A stretch of 64,000 nt of DNA from Acidobacteria bacterium SCN 69-37 (lineage in GTDB: Bacteria > Acidobacteriota > Vicinamibacteria > Vicinamibacterales > SCN-69-37), in NCBI GenBank assembly GCA_001724025.1, contig MEDJ01000011.1, positions 1 to 64,000 of the forward strand, in the 5' to 3' direction. Of the stretch, positions 26,329 through 34,209 are shown one piece after another. Numbering within the stretch: position 1 is the first letter of the stretch; each line of letters starts with the position of its first letter. The notes beneath the pieces are model-generated. The model did not search any database, was not told where the DNA came from, and saw nothing but the letters and a program-made list of their open reading frames with translations. Both the position numbers and the translations under genes were made by a program.

Positions 26329-27513
26329 TTACGCGTGCAGCCGGACGCGGTCCGGCGAGGCCCCGGGCCGCACGGCAGGCAGCGGCGAGGACGGCATGCC
26401 CAGCGCGTTCAGCAGGGCGCCGAACTTGGCGCCGGTTTCGTTCGCCTCGGCGACCGGGTCGGAGCCGGCCACGATACCCGCGCCGGCGTACAGTCGCGCC
26501 TGTGCGCCACAGATTTCCGCACATCGGATACTGACCATCCAGCACCCATCTCCCCGTCCGTCGGTCCAGCCGACTGCGCCGGTGAACAGGCCGCGATCGA
26601 ACGGTTCGAGCGCGGCGATGGCCTCGCGTGCCACCGCGCACGGCGTGCCGCACACGGCCGGCGTCGGGTGCAGCGCCAGGGCCAGTTCGAGCGACGAGTG
26701 ATCGCCGCGCAGGCGGCCGATCACCGGTGTGGCGAGGTGCCACATGGTGGCCGTCGAGGCCAGTTCGGGCGTCGACGGCGCATCGAGCTGGTGGCAGAAG
26801 GGCGCCAGGGCGTCCAGCACCGATTCGACGACGAGGCGGTGCTCGCGCCGGTCCTTCTCGGAGGCGAGCAGGCGGGCGGCCCGTTCGCGATCGGCGGCGG
26901 TCGTGGCCGCGCGTGGCGTCGATCCGGCCATCGGCATGGAACGGACCACGTCTCCCTGGCGGTCGACGAGCAGTTCGGGCGACGCGCCGATGAAGTGGGC
27001 CGCGTGTCCGTCGGCACGGGTGAACGCGGTCTGATACACCGTCGAGGCCGGATCGTCGCAGAGCGCTTCGAAGACGGTCCCGGGGTCAATCGGATCCTCG
27101 AACGTTGCGAGCAGCGTGCGCGCCAGCACCACCTTCCTCAGCGCGGCCTCATCGTCGGTGCGTGCGGCCCGGAAGCGATCGAGTGCGGCCTGCACCATCT
27201 GGCAGTAGCCGAACGGCTGCGGCTCGGCACAGACGTCAATCGTGACGGGCATCTCGACCGTCGCGCGCGCACGCGGACGGCGCACGGGCCGCAGGTCGAT
27301 GTCGATCCGCTCGGGGACGAACAGCGCAGCCGGCGCGTCGTGCGCGAAGGGGAGAGCCCCGACGAGACGATCGTCGGGCCCGAGACCGCCGAGCACCGCG
27401 GAGGCGTCGGCCAGCAGGCCGTCGCGCGGCGGGGTGCGCAGGGTGAGCCGGCTCCCGTAACCGGTGAGGCAGGTGCGACGCGAGGCGAATCGGAATGAAG
27501 GTGTGGTGTCCAT
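26329..27513 (-). CDS. Isochorismate synthase (EntC/MenF/DhbC type)
   Basis: Converts chorismate to isochorismate, the entry to menaquinone or catecholate siderophores. The 394-aa protein shows the chorismate-binding family motifs [27 protein letters not shown] and [12 protein letters not shown] in order. The ATG at 27513 is preferred; the open frame runs 14 codons further upstream without a better start. It stands alone with no men or ent partners in the window and is divergent from a two-component system across an 81-base spacer. Which pathway it feeds cannot be told from here. Confidence 0.85.
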   Translation of the reverse strand: MDTTPSFRFASRRTCLTGYGSRLTLRTPPRDGLLADASAVLGGLGPDDRLVGALPFAHDAPAALFVPERIDIDLRPVRRPRARATVEMPVTIDVCAEPQPFGYCQMVQAALDRFRAARTDDEAALRKVVLARTLLATFEDPIDPGTVFEALCDDPASTVYQTAFTRADGHAAHFIGASPELLVDRQGDVVRSMPMAGSTPRAATTAADRERAARLLASEKDRREHRLVVESVLDALAPFCHQLDAPSTPELASTATMWHLATPVIGRLRGDHSSLELALALHPTPAVCGTPCAVAREAIAALEPFDRGLFTGAVGWTDGRGDGCWMVSIRCAEICGAQARLYAGAGIVAGSDPVAEANETGAKFGALLNALGMPSSPLPAVRPGASPDRVRLHA

Positions 27514-27516
27514 AAC

Positions 27517-27542
27517 TGAGACGCTTCTCACTTGTGCGAGAA
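27517..27542. promoter_or_regulatory. Overlapping inverted repeats in the divergent spacer
   Basis: TGAGA-CGCT-TCTCA (27517-27530) overlaps TTCTC-ACTTGTGC-GAGAA (27525-27542). Both could be operator half-sites controlling the isochorismate synthase, the response regulator or both. They do not match a Fur box well. Confidence 0.3.
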
Positions 27543-27594
27543 TAAGAGCGACCAAAACGGTCGGTCAACTGACAAGATGTTCAGGAGCGAATCC

Positions 27595-28308
27595 GTGAGC
27601 CAGACCGCTGCCGACGACATTCGGCCCTGCGTGCTCGTCGTCGAGGACGACGAGAAGGTGGCGGGTGCGATCGGCGAGGGGCTGGGACGGAACGGGTATG
27701 TCGTGCAGCGCGCGGCCACCGGCGACGAGGGGCTGCGAATGGCGCTCCAGGGCGCGCTCGACGCCATCGTCCTCGACCTGATGCTGCCCGGCTGCGACGG
27801 GCTCGAGATTCTCGACGCGCTGCGCCGCCGCGGCGACTGGACGCCGGTCCTGATCCTCACCGCGCGCGATGACCTCTCCGACAGGCTGCGCGGCCTCGAT
27901 GGGGGGGCCGACGACTACCTCGTCAAGCCGTTCGCGTTCCCCGAACTGCTGGCGCGGCTGCGCGCCATCGTGCGCCGCGGCGTGGCCACGAACGACACGC
28001 GATTCGGCCTGGCGGATCTGGTGGTGGACGCCGTGACGCGCCGCGCCGTGCGCGGCCGGCGGGAACTGCGCCTCACGCCGCGCGAGTTCGACCTGCTGCT
28101 CTATCTGCTCCGGCACGCGGGCACGGTGGTGTCCCGCGAGATGCTCGCGCGTGACGTGTGGCAGGAAGCCAATCGCGGCACGTCACTCGACAACGTCATC
28201 GACGTCCACCTGGTGCGCCTGCGGCGCAAGGTCGATCAGGATGCGGCCGTCAGGCTGATTCACACGGTACGCGGACTGGGCTTCGTCCTCCAGGAAGCGC
28301 CGGCGTAG
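27595..28308 (+). CDS. OmpR-family response regulator
   Basis: A 237-aa two-component regulator: receiver domain (about 10-125) with the acidic pair in VVEDDEK, phospho-acceptor Asp in IVLDLMLPG and Lys in DYLVKPF; then a winged-helix DNA-binding domain (about 140-235) with LRLTPREFDLL. The GTG at 27595 is chosen because AGGAG precedes it by 7 bases; an in-frame ATG at 27532 lies within the promoter region. It is followed 10 bases later by its kinase. Confidence 0.9.
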   Translation: MSQTAADDIRPCVLVVEDDEKVAGAIGEGLGRNGYVVQRAATGDEGLRMALQGALDAIVLDLMLPGCDGLEILDALRRRGDWTPVLILTARDDLSDRLRGLDGGADDYLVKPFAFPELLARLRAIVRRGVATNDTRFGLADLVVDAVTRRAVRGRRELRLTPREFDLLLYLLRHAGTVVSREMLARDVWQEANRGTSLDNVIDVHLVRLRRKVDQDAAVRLIHTVRGLGFVLQEAPA

Positions 28309-28311
28309 ACT
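28306..28311 (+). promoter_or_regulatory. TAGACT box overlapping the regulator stop codon
   Basis: TAGACT contains the TAG stop of the response regulator and ends 7 bases before the ATG of the kinase, the same spacing seen at other leaderless genes. It may be a second start for the kinase mRNA or chance. Confidence 0.25.
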
Positions 28312-28318
28312 GGCGCGC

Positions 28319-29710
28319 ATGGAGACCCGAGGGCGACGCCCGTCGTGGCGCGCATCGCTCCGGACGCGTCTGGTCGTCTGGTTCGCGGCTGTCCTGGCCG
28401 TGACGCTGCTGGTCTTTGCCGTCTTCCTGCACGTCATCGTGCGCCGCACGCTGTGGCGGGAGCTCGATCTCCGTCTGCACGCGCAGGTCGACAACAGCCG
28501 CGCGCGGCTCGCGCCGCTCTGGACGATCGACGGCCTGACCGAACCCACGTTCATCGATCCGTTCGACGACGACGGTCGCTGGCTGGAGGTGTGGAGTCCC
28601 GAAGGCATCCTGCTGTTCCGGTCGCCGGCGGCCGAGGCCCGGCCCGTGGGTCTCGGGATGCCGTCGCGGCCGATGGTCGTTTCGTTCACGGCTCCCGGGC
28701 TGGGGCACGCGCGTGCGCTCGATGCCACCACGGACATCATCGGTCTGCCCGTCGTCATGCGCGTGATTGAGTCCGAAGAACGCGTACGGACCGAGTTGCG
28801 CGACCTGGTGTGGTGGACCGCGGCCGGGCTGGGGCTGTGTCTCGGCGTGGCAGCCTGGGGCGGTTATCGCCTGGCGCGACGGGCGCTTCGGCCCATGGAA
28901 CGGCTGGTCGAGCAGGCCGCGTCGGTGACGGCCGAGCGTCTCGTCCACCAGTTCGAGGTGGCGCACACCGATGACGAGGTGGGCGTCCTGGCCACGGCGT
29001 TCAACGACACGATGCGCCGGCTGAACGTCTCGTTCGAGCAGGCGCGCCGCTTCAGCGCCGACGCGTCGCACGAACTGCGGACTCCGGTTACGGCCATCCG
29101 GACGGTGGGGCAGGTGGTGCTGCAGGCAGGGGCCGATGCGGACGTCGCGCGCTATCGCGAGGCCGTCGGCAGCATAGTGGAAGAGGCCGAGCGGCTGACG
29201 AGCTTGCTCGACACGCTGCTGCTGCTCTCACGCGCCGACGCGGGACGGGTCGAGATGCGCCGGGCCGCGGTGGCGCTCGACGTGCTCGTGCGCGATGTCG
29301 TCACCGAGTGCGAGGTGCTCGCGGAGGAGAAGGGGCAGGCGCTGACGGTGGATACCGTCCCCGCGAGCGTCGATGGGGATGCCGGGCTCCTGCGACTGGC
29401 CATTACCAACCTCGTCGACAACGCGATTCGCTTCACGCCGTCGGGCGGGCGGATCGCCGTACGCGTGTCGACGCCGGCAGGGGCCGTGCGTATCGATGTG
29501 CAGGACACGGGACCGGGCATTCCGGCCGAGCACCTGCCGCGGCTGTTCGACAGGTTCTATCGCGTGGACGCCGGTCGTGCGCGGCGCGTGGGCGGCACCG
29601 GGCTCGGACTGTCGATCGTGCAGTGGGCCATTGCGCTGCACGACGGACGCGTGAGCGTCGACAGCACGCCGGGCGTGGGGAGCACGTTCCGGATCGACGT
29701 GCCGATGTAA
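28319..29710 (+). CDS. Sensor histidine kinase partner of the OmpR regulator
   Basis: A 463-aa membrane kinase. Helix 1 (about 22-45), periplasmic sensor region (46-160), helix 2 (about 162-184), HAMP linker, HisKA with the phospho-site in DASHELRTPVTAIR, and HATPase with NLVDNAIRF, DTGPGIP and GTGLGLSIV. The order is that of the EnvZ/QseC class. It phosphorylates the regulator encoded just before it. The stimulus is unknown; divergent linkage to isochorismate synthase hints at metal or redox control but does not prove it. Confidence 0.92.
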   Translation: METRGRRPSWRASLRTRLVVWFAAVLAVTLLVFAVFLHVIVRRTLWRELDLRLHAQVDNSRARLAPLWTIDGLTEPTFIDPFDDDGRWLEVWSPEGILLFRSPAAEARPVGLGMPSRPMVVSFTAPGLGHARALDATTDIIGLPVVMRVIESEERVRTELRDLVWWTAAGLGLCLGVAAWGGYRLARRALRPMERLVEQAASVTAERLVHQFEVAHTDDEVGVLATAFNDTMRRLNVSFEQARRFSADASHELRTPVTAIRTVGQVVLQAGADADVARYREAVGSIVEEAERLTSLLDTLLLLSRADAGRVEMRRAAVALDVLVRDVVTECEVLAEEKGQALTVDTVPASVDGDAGLLRLAITNLVDNAIRFTPSGGRIAVRVSTPAGAVRIDVQDTGPGIPAEHLPRLFDRFYRVDAGRARRVGGTGLGLSIVQWAIALHDGRVSVDSTPGVGSTFRIDVPM

Positions 29711-29798
29711 GGGGGCTGAGACGCTTCAGTCGCCGCCGGAGCCCCCGGGTTTTCAAGAGCCTTCCAGTCTCCTCTCAGCCTGCAGCCTCCCCGCCTTC

Positions 29799-30563
29799 CT
29801 AAATCGATCCCGCTTCCACCATGTAGTTGTTCGCCGTGCACATTGCCGCGTCGTCAGAGGCGAGGAAGAGCGCCATGCGCGCCACGTAGACGGGTTCGAT
29901 GGGATCGGGCAGGCATTGCGCGTCCAACTGGCGCGCGAGGCCCTCTGGCGTGACCCACAGCGCCTTCTGCCGCTCGGTCATCGTCCAGCCCGGCACGAGC
30001 GTGTTGACGCGAATGCGGTGAGGACCGAGATCGCGCGCCATGCCGCGCGTCAGGCCGTGCACGGCCGCCTTGGACGTCGTGTACACGGGAAACCCGCCCC
30101 CGGCGCGCCACCATGAATCGGAACCGAGGTTGATGATCGACCCGCCGCCGGCCGCGATCATGCCCGGCGCCACGGCCTGAATCGCGAAGAACATGTGCCG
30201 CAGGTTGGTGGCGATCCGTTCGTCGTAATACTCGGGCGTGACGTCCCGCCAGTCGTGGCGGTCGTCGCGCGCCGCGTTGTTGACGAGTACCCGCGCGGGA
30301 CCGTGAGCCGTGGCCAGCGTGGAGAACGCGCGGGTGAGCGCGGCGAGATCGCGCAGATCGCACGGCTCGAACCGGACCCGCGCGCCGGCCGACGTCAGAT
30401 CGGCAGCCAGCGCCTCGCCGCGTGCCGTATCGAAGTCGACGAACCCGACCCTGGCACCCTGGTCCGCAAAGGCCCGCACGATCTCGGCGCCAATGCCAGA
30501 CGCCCCTCCGGTGACGATGACGGGCGTGTTCTTCAGGCTGGGGTAGATGGCAAATGACGGCAT
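29799..30563 (-). CDS. SDR oxidoreductase resembling D-xylose 1-dehydrogenase
   Basis: A 254-aa short-chain dehydrogenase. The nucleotide motif TGGASGIG, the NNA motif (LVNNAARDD) and the catalytic YTTSK are all present. The opening AIYPSLKNTPVIVTGGASG and the NLRHMFFAIQAVAPGM stretch closely resemble Caulobacter XylB, the NAD-dependent xylose dehydrogenase of the Weimberg route. Start: GGAG lies 7 bases before the ATG at 30563; the longer open frame upstream is a shadow of the next gene. It probably follows the Fsr-type transporter on one transcript. Xylose use fits GH67 elsewhere, but related SDRs act on arabinose, fucose or other sugars. Confidence 0.75.
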   Translation of the reverse strand: MPSFAIYPSLKNTPVIVTGGASGIGAEIVRAFADQGARVGFVDFDTARGEALAADLTSAGARVRFEPCDLRDLAALTRAFSTLATAHGPARVLVNNAARDDRHDWRDVTPEYYDERIATNLRHMFFAIQAVAPGMIAAGGGSIINLGSDSWWRAGGGFPVYTTSKAAVHGLTRGMARDLGPHRIRVNTLVPGWTMTERQKALWVTPEGLARQLDAQCLPDPIEPVYVARMALFLASDDAAMCTANNYMVEAGSI

Positions 30564-30624
30564 GTGTTTCTCCGGACGGGCCGCGGGCTGCGCGGCTGCG
30601 GGCGGCGTGGCGGCGCGCCGCCTT

Positions 30625-31818
30625 CTATCTCTTCCTCTCGGCCGGCAGCAGCGCGGTGAGCAGTCCGAGCGCCGGCAGGAATGCGCAGAGGTGATAGACG
30701 GTCGCGAGGCTGGTGACGTCGGCCAGCCTGCCGAGGCCCGCGGCCGCGAGGCCGCCGATCCCGAAGGCGAGACCGAAGAACAGACCGGCGACCAGCCCGA
30801 CACGTCCGGGCCGCAGTTCCTGCGCGTAGACGAGAATCGCCGAGAACGCCGACGAAATGACGATCCCGATGATGAAGGCGAGGACGCCCGTCCAGTAGAG
30901 GTTGGCCCAGGGCAGCAGCAGCGTGAAGGGCAGCACGCCGAGGATCGACACCCAGATGACGGCCTTGCGTCCGATGCGATCGCCGATCGGCCCCCCGGCA
31001 AACGTCCCGACCGCCACCGCGGCCAGGAAGGCGAACAGGTGGATCTGCGCCACCCGCACCGACACGCCGAAGCGCTCCATCAGGAAGAACATGTAGAAGT
31101 TCGTGAGGCTGGCGATGTAGACCGACTTCGAGATCACCAGCGTCACCAGCACCGCCATGGCCAGGCGGACCTGTCCGGGCCTCAGCCGTGTCGCGGCCGT
31201 GGCGGGCGCGGCGGGTGCGGGGAGCGCGGCCAGGCGCGCCGCGGTCCGCCGATACCAGCCGCCCACGCGCCAGAGCAGCGCGATCCCCACCAGCGCGAGG
31301 ACCGCAAACCACGCAATGCTCGTCTGGCCGAGTGGCAGCACGATGAAGGTGGCCGCGAGCGGCCCCAGGGCCGAACCGCCGTTGCCCCCGGTCTGGAACA
31401 GGGACTGGGCCAGGCCGTGCCGGCCGCCCGAGGCCAGGCGCGCGACGCGCGATGCCTCCGGGTGGAACACCGAGGATCCGACGCCCACGAGTGCCGCGGC
31501 CAGCACCAACAGGCCGTAGCTGCCGGCAAAGGCCAGCAGCAGTAGGCCGGTCAGGGTCGTTGCCATGCCGATGGCCAGGGCGTGCGGCCTCGGGTGCTTG
31601 TCGAGCACGAACCCGACGACCGGCTGCAGCAGCGAGGCCGTCATCTGGTTGGCCAGCGTGATCATGCCGATCTGCCAGAAGTCGAGCTGGAAGTCGTCCT
31701 TGAGAATCGGGTAGATCGCCGGCAGCAGGGCCTGCAGCAGGTCGTTGATGCCGTGCCCGGTGGCCACGGCGGCCAAGACGGTGAAGGTCGTGCGTGAGGC
31801 GGATGACGAGGGTGACAC
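30625..31818 (-). CDS. MFS transporter, Fsr (fosmidomycin-resistance) type
   Basis: A 397-aa, 12-helix major facilitator protein. The segment GVGSSVFHPEASRVAR is the hallmark of the Fsr family, which exports fosmidomycin and probably other small molecules using the proton gradient; IGDRIGRKAVIW is the second-half loop motif. The GTG at 31818 gives a short cytosolic N terminus; an in-frame ATG at 31902 would add 28 unlikely residues, so the start is uncertain. It is divergent from the PspA block and upstream of the SDR gene, 61 bases apart across the palindrome GGCGGCGCGCCGCC. Confidence 0.78.
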   Translation of the reverse strand: MSPSSSASRTTFTVLAAVATGHGINDLLQALLPAIYPILKDDFQLDFWQIGMITLANQMTASLLQPVVGFVLDKHPRPHALAIGMATTLTGLLLLAFAGSYGLLVLAAALVGVGSSVFHPEASRVARLASGGRHGLAQSLFQTGGNGGSALGPLAATFIVLPLGQTSIAWFAVLALVGIALLWRVGGWYRRTAARLAALPAPAAPATAATRLRPGQVRLAMAVLVTLVISKSVYIASLTNFYMFFLMERFGVSVRVAQIHLFAFLAAVAVGTFAGGPIGDRIGRKAVIWVSILGVLPFTLLLPWANLYWTGVLAFIIGIVISSAFSAILVYAQELRPGRVGLVAGLFFGLAFGIGGLAAAGLGRLADVTSLATVYHLCAFLPALGLLTALLPAERKR

Positions 31819-31887
31819 GGATGGACGGCCGTCGCGAGGGCCTCGGGACAGGATACCCGGGATACCTGCGCGCCGACAGGCCCCTGC

Positions 31888-31893
31888 TACAAT
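31888..31893 (+). promoter_or_regulatory. -10 box TACAAT for the PspA block
   Basis: TGCTACAAT at the head of the six-gene block, 20 bases before the TTG start at 31914. GAGGTGA (31904-31910) could serve as ribosome site. Confidence 0.45.
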
Positions 31894-31913
31894 CTCGCGC
31901 ATCGAGGTGACGG

Positions 31914-32570
31914 TTGCGCAAGAAATGGTACAGCTTCTTCGTCGTCACTGACGGCCCCGCGCGGTCCGCCAGCGCGCCGGAGCCTGCCGTGGCGGCCAGG
32001 CGGGCCGAGGACGTGGCGCCGGCCGCACCGGTCGCGATCGCCGACGAGGCGGCCGTGAGCGGTGGCGCATCCATTGCCGACGTGTACGAGGCCGCGAGCA
32101 TCGTGGCGCCCGCGCACGGGTACACGGTGCTCAAGGTTGCCGAGATGCTGCAGAGCGCACACATCCGCGCGCTGCCGCCCGACGTGAAGCGCAAGTCGGT
32201 GCTGGTGGCGCTGGATGCCGCGGGCGTCTCGATTGACGCGGTCGTGGCCGATGCCGTGGCGCGCGATCGGGCGCTCGACACCTATGAACACGTGCTCGAG
32301 CAGCACGTGGACACGCTGCGTGCGGCCAAGGCCGCCGAGAACGAGCAGATCGAAGCGGAATTGGCGCGGCTGACCGCAGAGCTGCGCGCGAAGGTCGACG
32401 GGAACAACCGGGACGTGAGCCGCGAGCAGGCTGAACTGCAGGCGTGGCGGGCGCGTAAACAGCACGAAGAATCGACGATTGCCGAGGTCGTGAGCCACTT
32501 CGTGTCGGAGAACCCGATCACGACGACGGCCGCGGCGGCCGAGGCCAAGGGGGAGACCCATGTTCGCTAG
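31914..32570 (+). CDS. Coiled-coil protein of unknown family, first gene of PspA block
   Basis: A 218-aa protein I do not recognise. It starts with a basic-aromatic stretch (MRKKWYSFFVV), then an Ala/Pro-rich linker (15-50), a globular part (about 55-115, YTVLKVAEMLQSAHIRALP) and a charged coiled coil (about 120-195) like that of its neighbour PspA. The TTG at 31914 is the first possible start after an in-frame TGA, with GAGGTGA just upstream. Its last 11 bases overlap pspA, so translation is coupled. A PspA-binding or PspA-loading role is inference. Confidence 0.6.
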   Translation: MRKKWYSFFVVTDGPARSASAPEPAVAARRAEDVAPAAPVAIADEAAVSGGASIADVYEAASIVAPAHGYTVLKVAEMLQSAHIRALPPDVKRKSVLVALDAAGVSIDAVVADAVARDRALDTYEHVLEQHVDTLRAAKAAENEQIEAELARLTAELRAKVDGNNRDVSREQAELQAWRARKQHEESTIAEVVSHFVSENPITTTAAAAEAKGETHVR

Positions 32571-33309
32571 ACTCAGCCGCCTGCTCCGTGCGTGGATGGG
32601 CTTCTTCATTTCGAAGGCCGAGGATCCCGAGGTGATGCTGCAGGATGCCATCGAGGAGATGCGCATCACCATGCCGAAGCTGAACTCGGTGCTCGTGGCG
32701 ACCCGCGCGACGGTCATTCGCCTCGAGGAAGAACGCGACGCCCTGCAGCGCACCGAGCGCAATCTGACGGCTGCGATTCAGGCCGCGCTGCGCGATGGTT
32801 CGGCCGCGGCGCGCGCCGTGGCCGAGGAAGATGCCGTGCAGCTGCAGCAGCTGCGCGTGGACCTGGCGAGCACGCTCGAACAGTGGGCCTCGGCGCAGAA
32901 GGCGCACGAGAGCGCGCAGGTGTCGGTCGATTCGCTGAAGGCAAAGCTCAAGGACAAGATCGAGGCCAGCCAGCGCGCGCTCAAGGAGCGGGAGAAGGCC
33001 AAGGTCCTGCGCGTGGCAGCCGATGCGATTGCGGAGCTGCAGTCCTACGGGGTGGCGGCCACGGCCGACAAGTTCCTCGATCAGATCAAGCAGGAAGTGG
33101 CCGAGTCGAAGGCGGCCGTGGAGGTGGCGACCGGCCAGCTCGATACCGGCGCGATCGAACGCGAACGAACCGCGCGCAAGGTGAAAGCCGCGGCCGTGCT
33201 ACACCAGTTCGAGGTGGAGATGGGCCTGGTGGCGCCGCCCTCGTCGACGACCGCTGCTTCGACCACGCCCACGGTCGGCGCGCGCGTCGGAGATCAGCAG
33301 GGATCGTAG
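32560..33309 (+). CDS. pspA: PspA/IM30/Vipp1 family membrane-remodelling protein
   Basis: A 249-aa member of the ESCRT-III superfamily. The N-terminal segment (residues 1-22, LSRLLRAWMGFFISKAEDPE) is the membrane-inserting amphipathic helix; long charged coiled-coil helices follow (about 25-215), then a disordered Ser/Thr tail. Such proteins form rods or rings that bind and repair damaged inner membrane. No pspB, pspC or pspF homologue is nearby; instead an AAA+ ATPase is two genes downstream, recalling the ESCRT-III/Vps4 pairing. It overlaps the upstream gene by 11 bases. Confidence 0.88.
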   Translation: MFARLSRLLRAWMGFFISKAEDPEVMLQDAIEEMRITMPKLNSVLVATRATVIRLEEERDALQRTERNLTAAIQAALRDGSAAARAVAEEDAVQLQQLRVDLASTLEQWASAQKAHESAQVSVDSLKAKLKDKIEASQRALKEREKAKVLRVAADAIAELQSYGVAATADKFLDQIKQEVAESKAAVEVATGQLDTGAIERERTARKVKAAAVLHQFEVEMGLVAPPSSTTAASTTPTVGARVGDQQGS

Positions 33310-33324
33310 GCGGCCCCCCGATTC

Positions 33325-34209
33325 ATGGCGGCTCCGGATGACGACGTCTCGGCCGGGTCGATCCTGCGCGAACTGATCTTCAATCAGTACCAGGCGATCA
33401 TTCTTGGCGGTACGACCCTGATGTCGCTCGTCGCGCTCAACCCGCTGCCGCTGCTGGTGTGGCTCGGATCGGAGCTCATGCTGCTGCCGGTGCTCGACTC
33501 GGGGCCGCTCCGTCGGCTCGTGGCGCGGCGCCGGCGCGCGGCGGCGAAGGCCCAGGCCGATGCGGCTCGTCAGCGCGTCGTCGCGGCATTGACGCAGGGC
33601 CACGCGCGCCGGTACCAGGCGCTGGCCGAGCGCTGCCGGAGCATCGAGGCGAACTATCAGAGCCTGACGGGCATCTCGCAGGTGTATCTCGCCGAGCAGC
33701 GCAGCAAGCTCGACCTAATCCTGCAGGGGGCGCTGCACCGGTTGACGGCGCTCCAGCGCTACGAGCGCCTGCCGGTGCACCGTCGCGTCGACGAGGTCGG
33801 GCAGGAGATCGCGCAGATCGCACGCGAGATCGCCCAGCCCGACGTGCCGGAACGCACCGCGGCCGCGTTGCGAAAGAACCTGGAGCTGAAGCAGCGGCTC
33901 CGTGCGTCGCTGGCGGAGGTGGACGCCACGGTGCGGACGCTCGAGACCGAGCTCGACTCGATGGCCTCGCTGCTCGAGGTCCTGCACCAGAACTCGATCT
34001 CGCTGCGCGATCCGCAGGCGATCGCGGAGGAACTCGACACGATCGTCAGGCAGTCGGAGGATTCCGAGCGCGTGGTGCGCGAGATGGAAGCGCTGCTGCG
34101 GGCCGATGGCGCGTCGTGGGCCACTGACGTCGCGCCCGTGGCCATGCCGGCCCGGTGGGACGCGGATGCCGCGGCAGGTGGCGGACCACGGAAGGTCAGG
34201 GACCGGTGA
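33325..34209 (+). CDS. Membrane-anchored coiled-coil protein of unknown family
   Basis: A 294-aa protein with a hydrophobic hairpin near the N terminus (about residues 20-55: AIILGGTTLMSLVALNPL, then LLVWLGSELMLLPVL), an Arg-rich stop (RRLVARRRRAA), and long coiled coils (about 65-255). Predicted topology: membrane anchor with a large cytosolic helical rod. I do not recognise a named family. It lies 15 bases after pspA, and its stop overlaps the AAA+ start (GTGA), so it probably links PspA or the membrane to the ATPase. That is inference from position and shape. Confidence 0.62.
   Translation: MAAPDDDVSAGSILRELIFNQYQAIILGGTTLMSLVALNPLPLLVWLGSELMLLPVLDSGPLRRLVARRRRAAAKAQADAARQRVVAALTQGHARRYQALAERCRSIEANYQSLTGISQVYLAEQRSKLDLILQGALHRLTALQRYERLPVHRRVDEVGQEIAQIAREIAQPDVPERTAAALRKNLELKQRLRASLAEVDATVRTLETELDSMASLLEVLHQNSISLRDPQAIAEELDTIVRQSEDSERVVREMEALLRADGASWATDVAPVAMPARWDADAAAGGGPRKVRDR

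Noticed and set aside
27543-27548. Fur box near isochorismate synthase
   Set aside because: GAGAATAAGAGC does not fit the 19-bp Fur consensus, and no siderophore gene is present.
29799-31001. Long form of the SDR protein with 146 extra residues
   Set aside because: The extension is antisense-frame sequence of the Fsr gene; GGAG plus ATG at 30563 gives the family N terminus.
31818-31902. Upstream ATG start for the Fsr-type transporter
   Set aside because: It adds 28 residues of low similarity to transporter N termini and has no ribosome site; kept as an alternative only.
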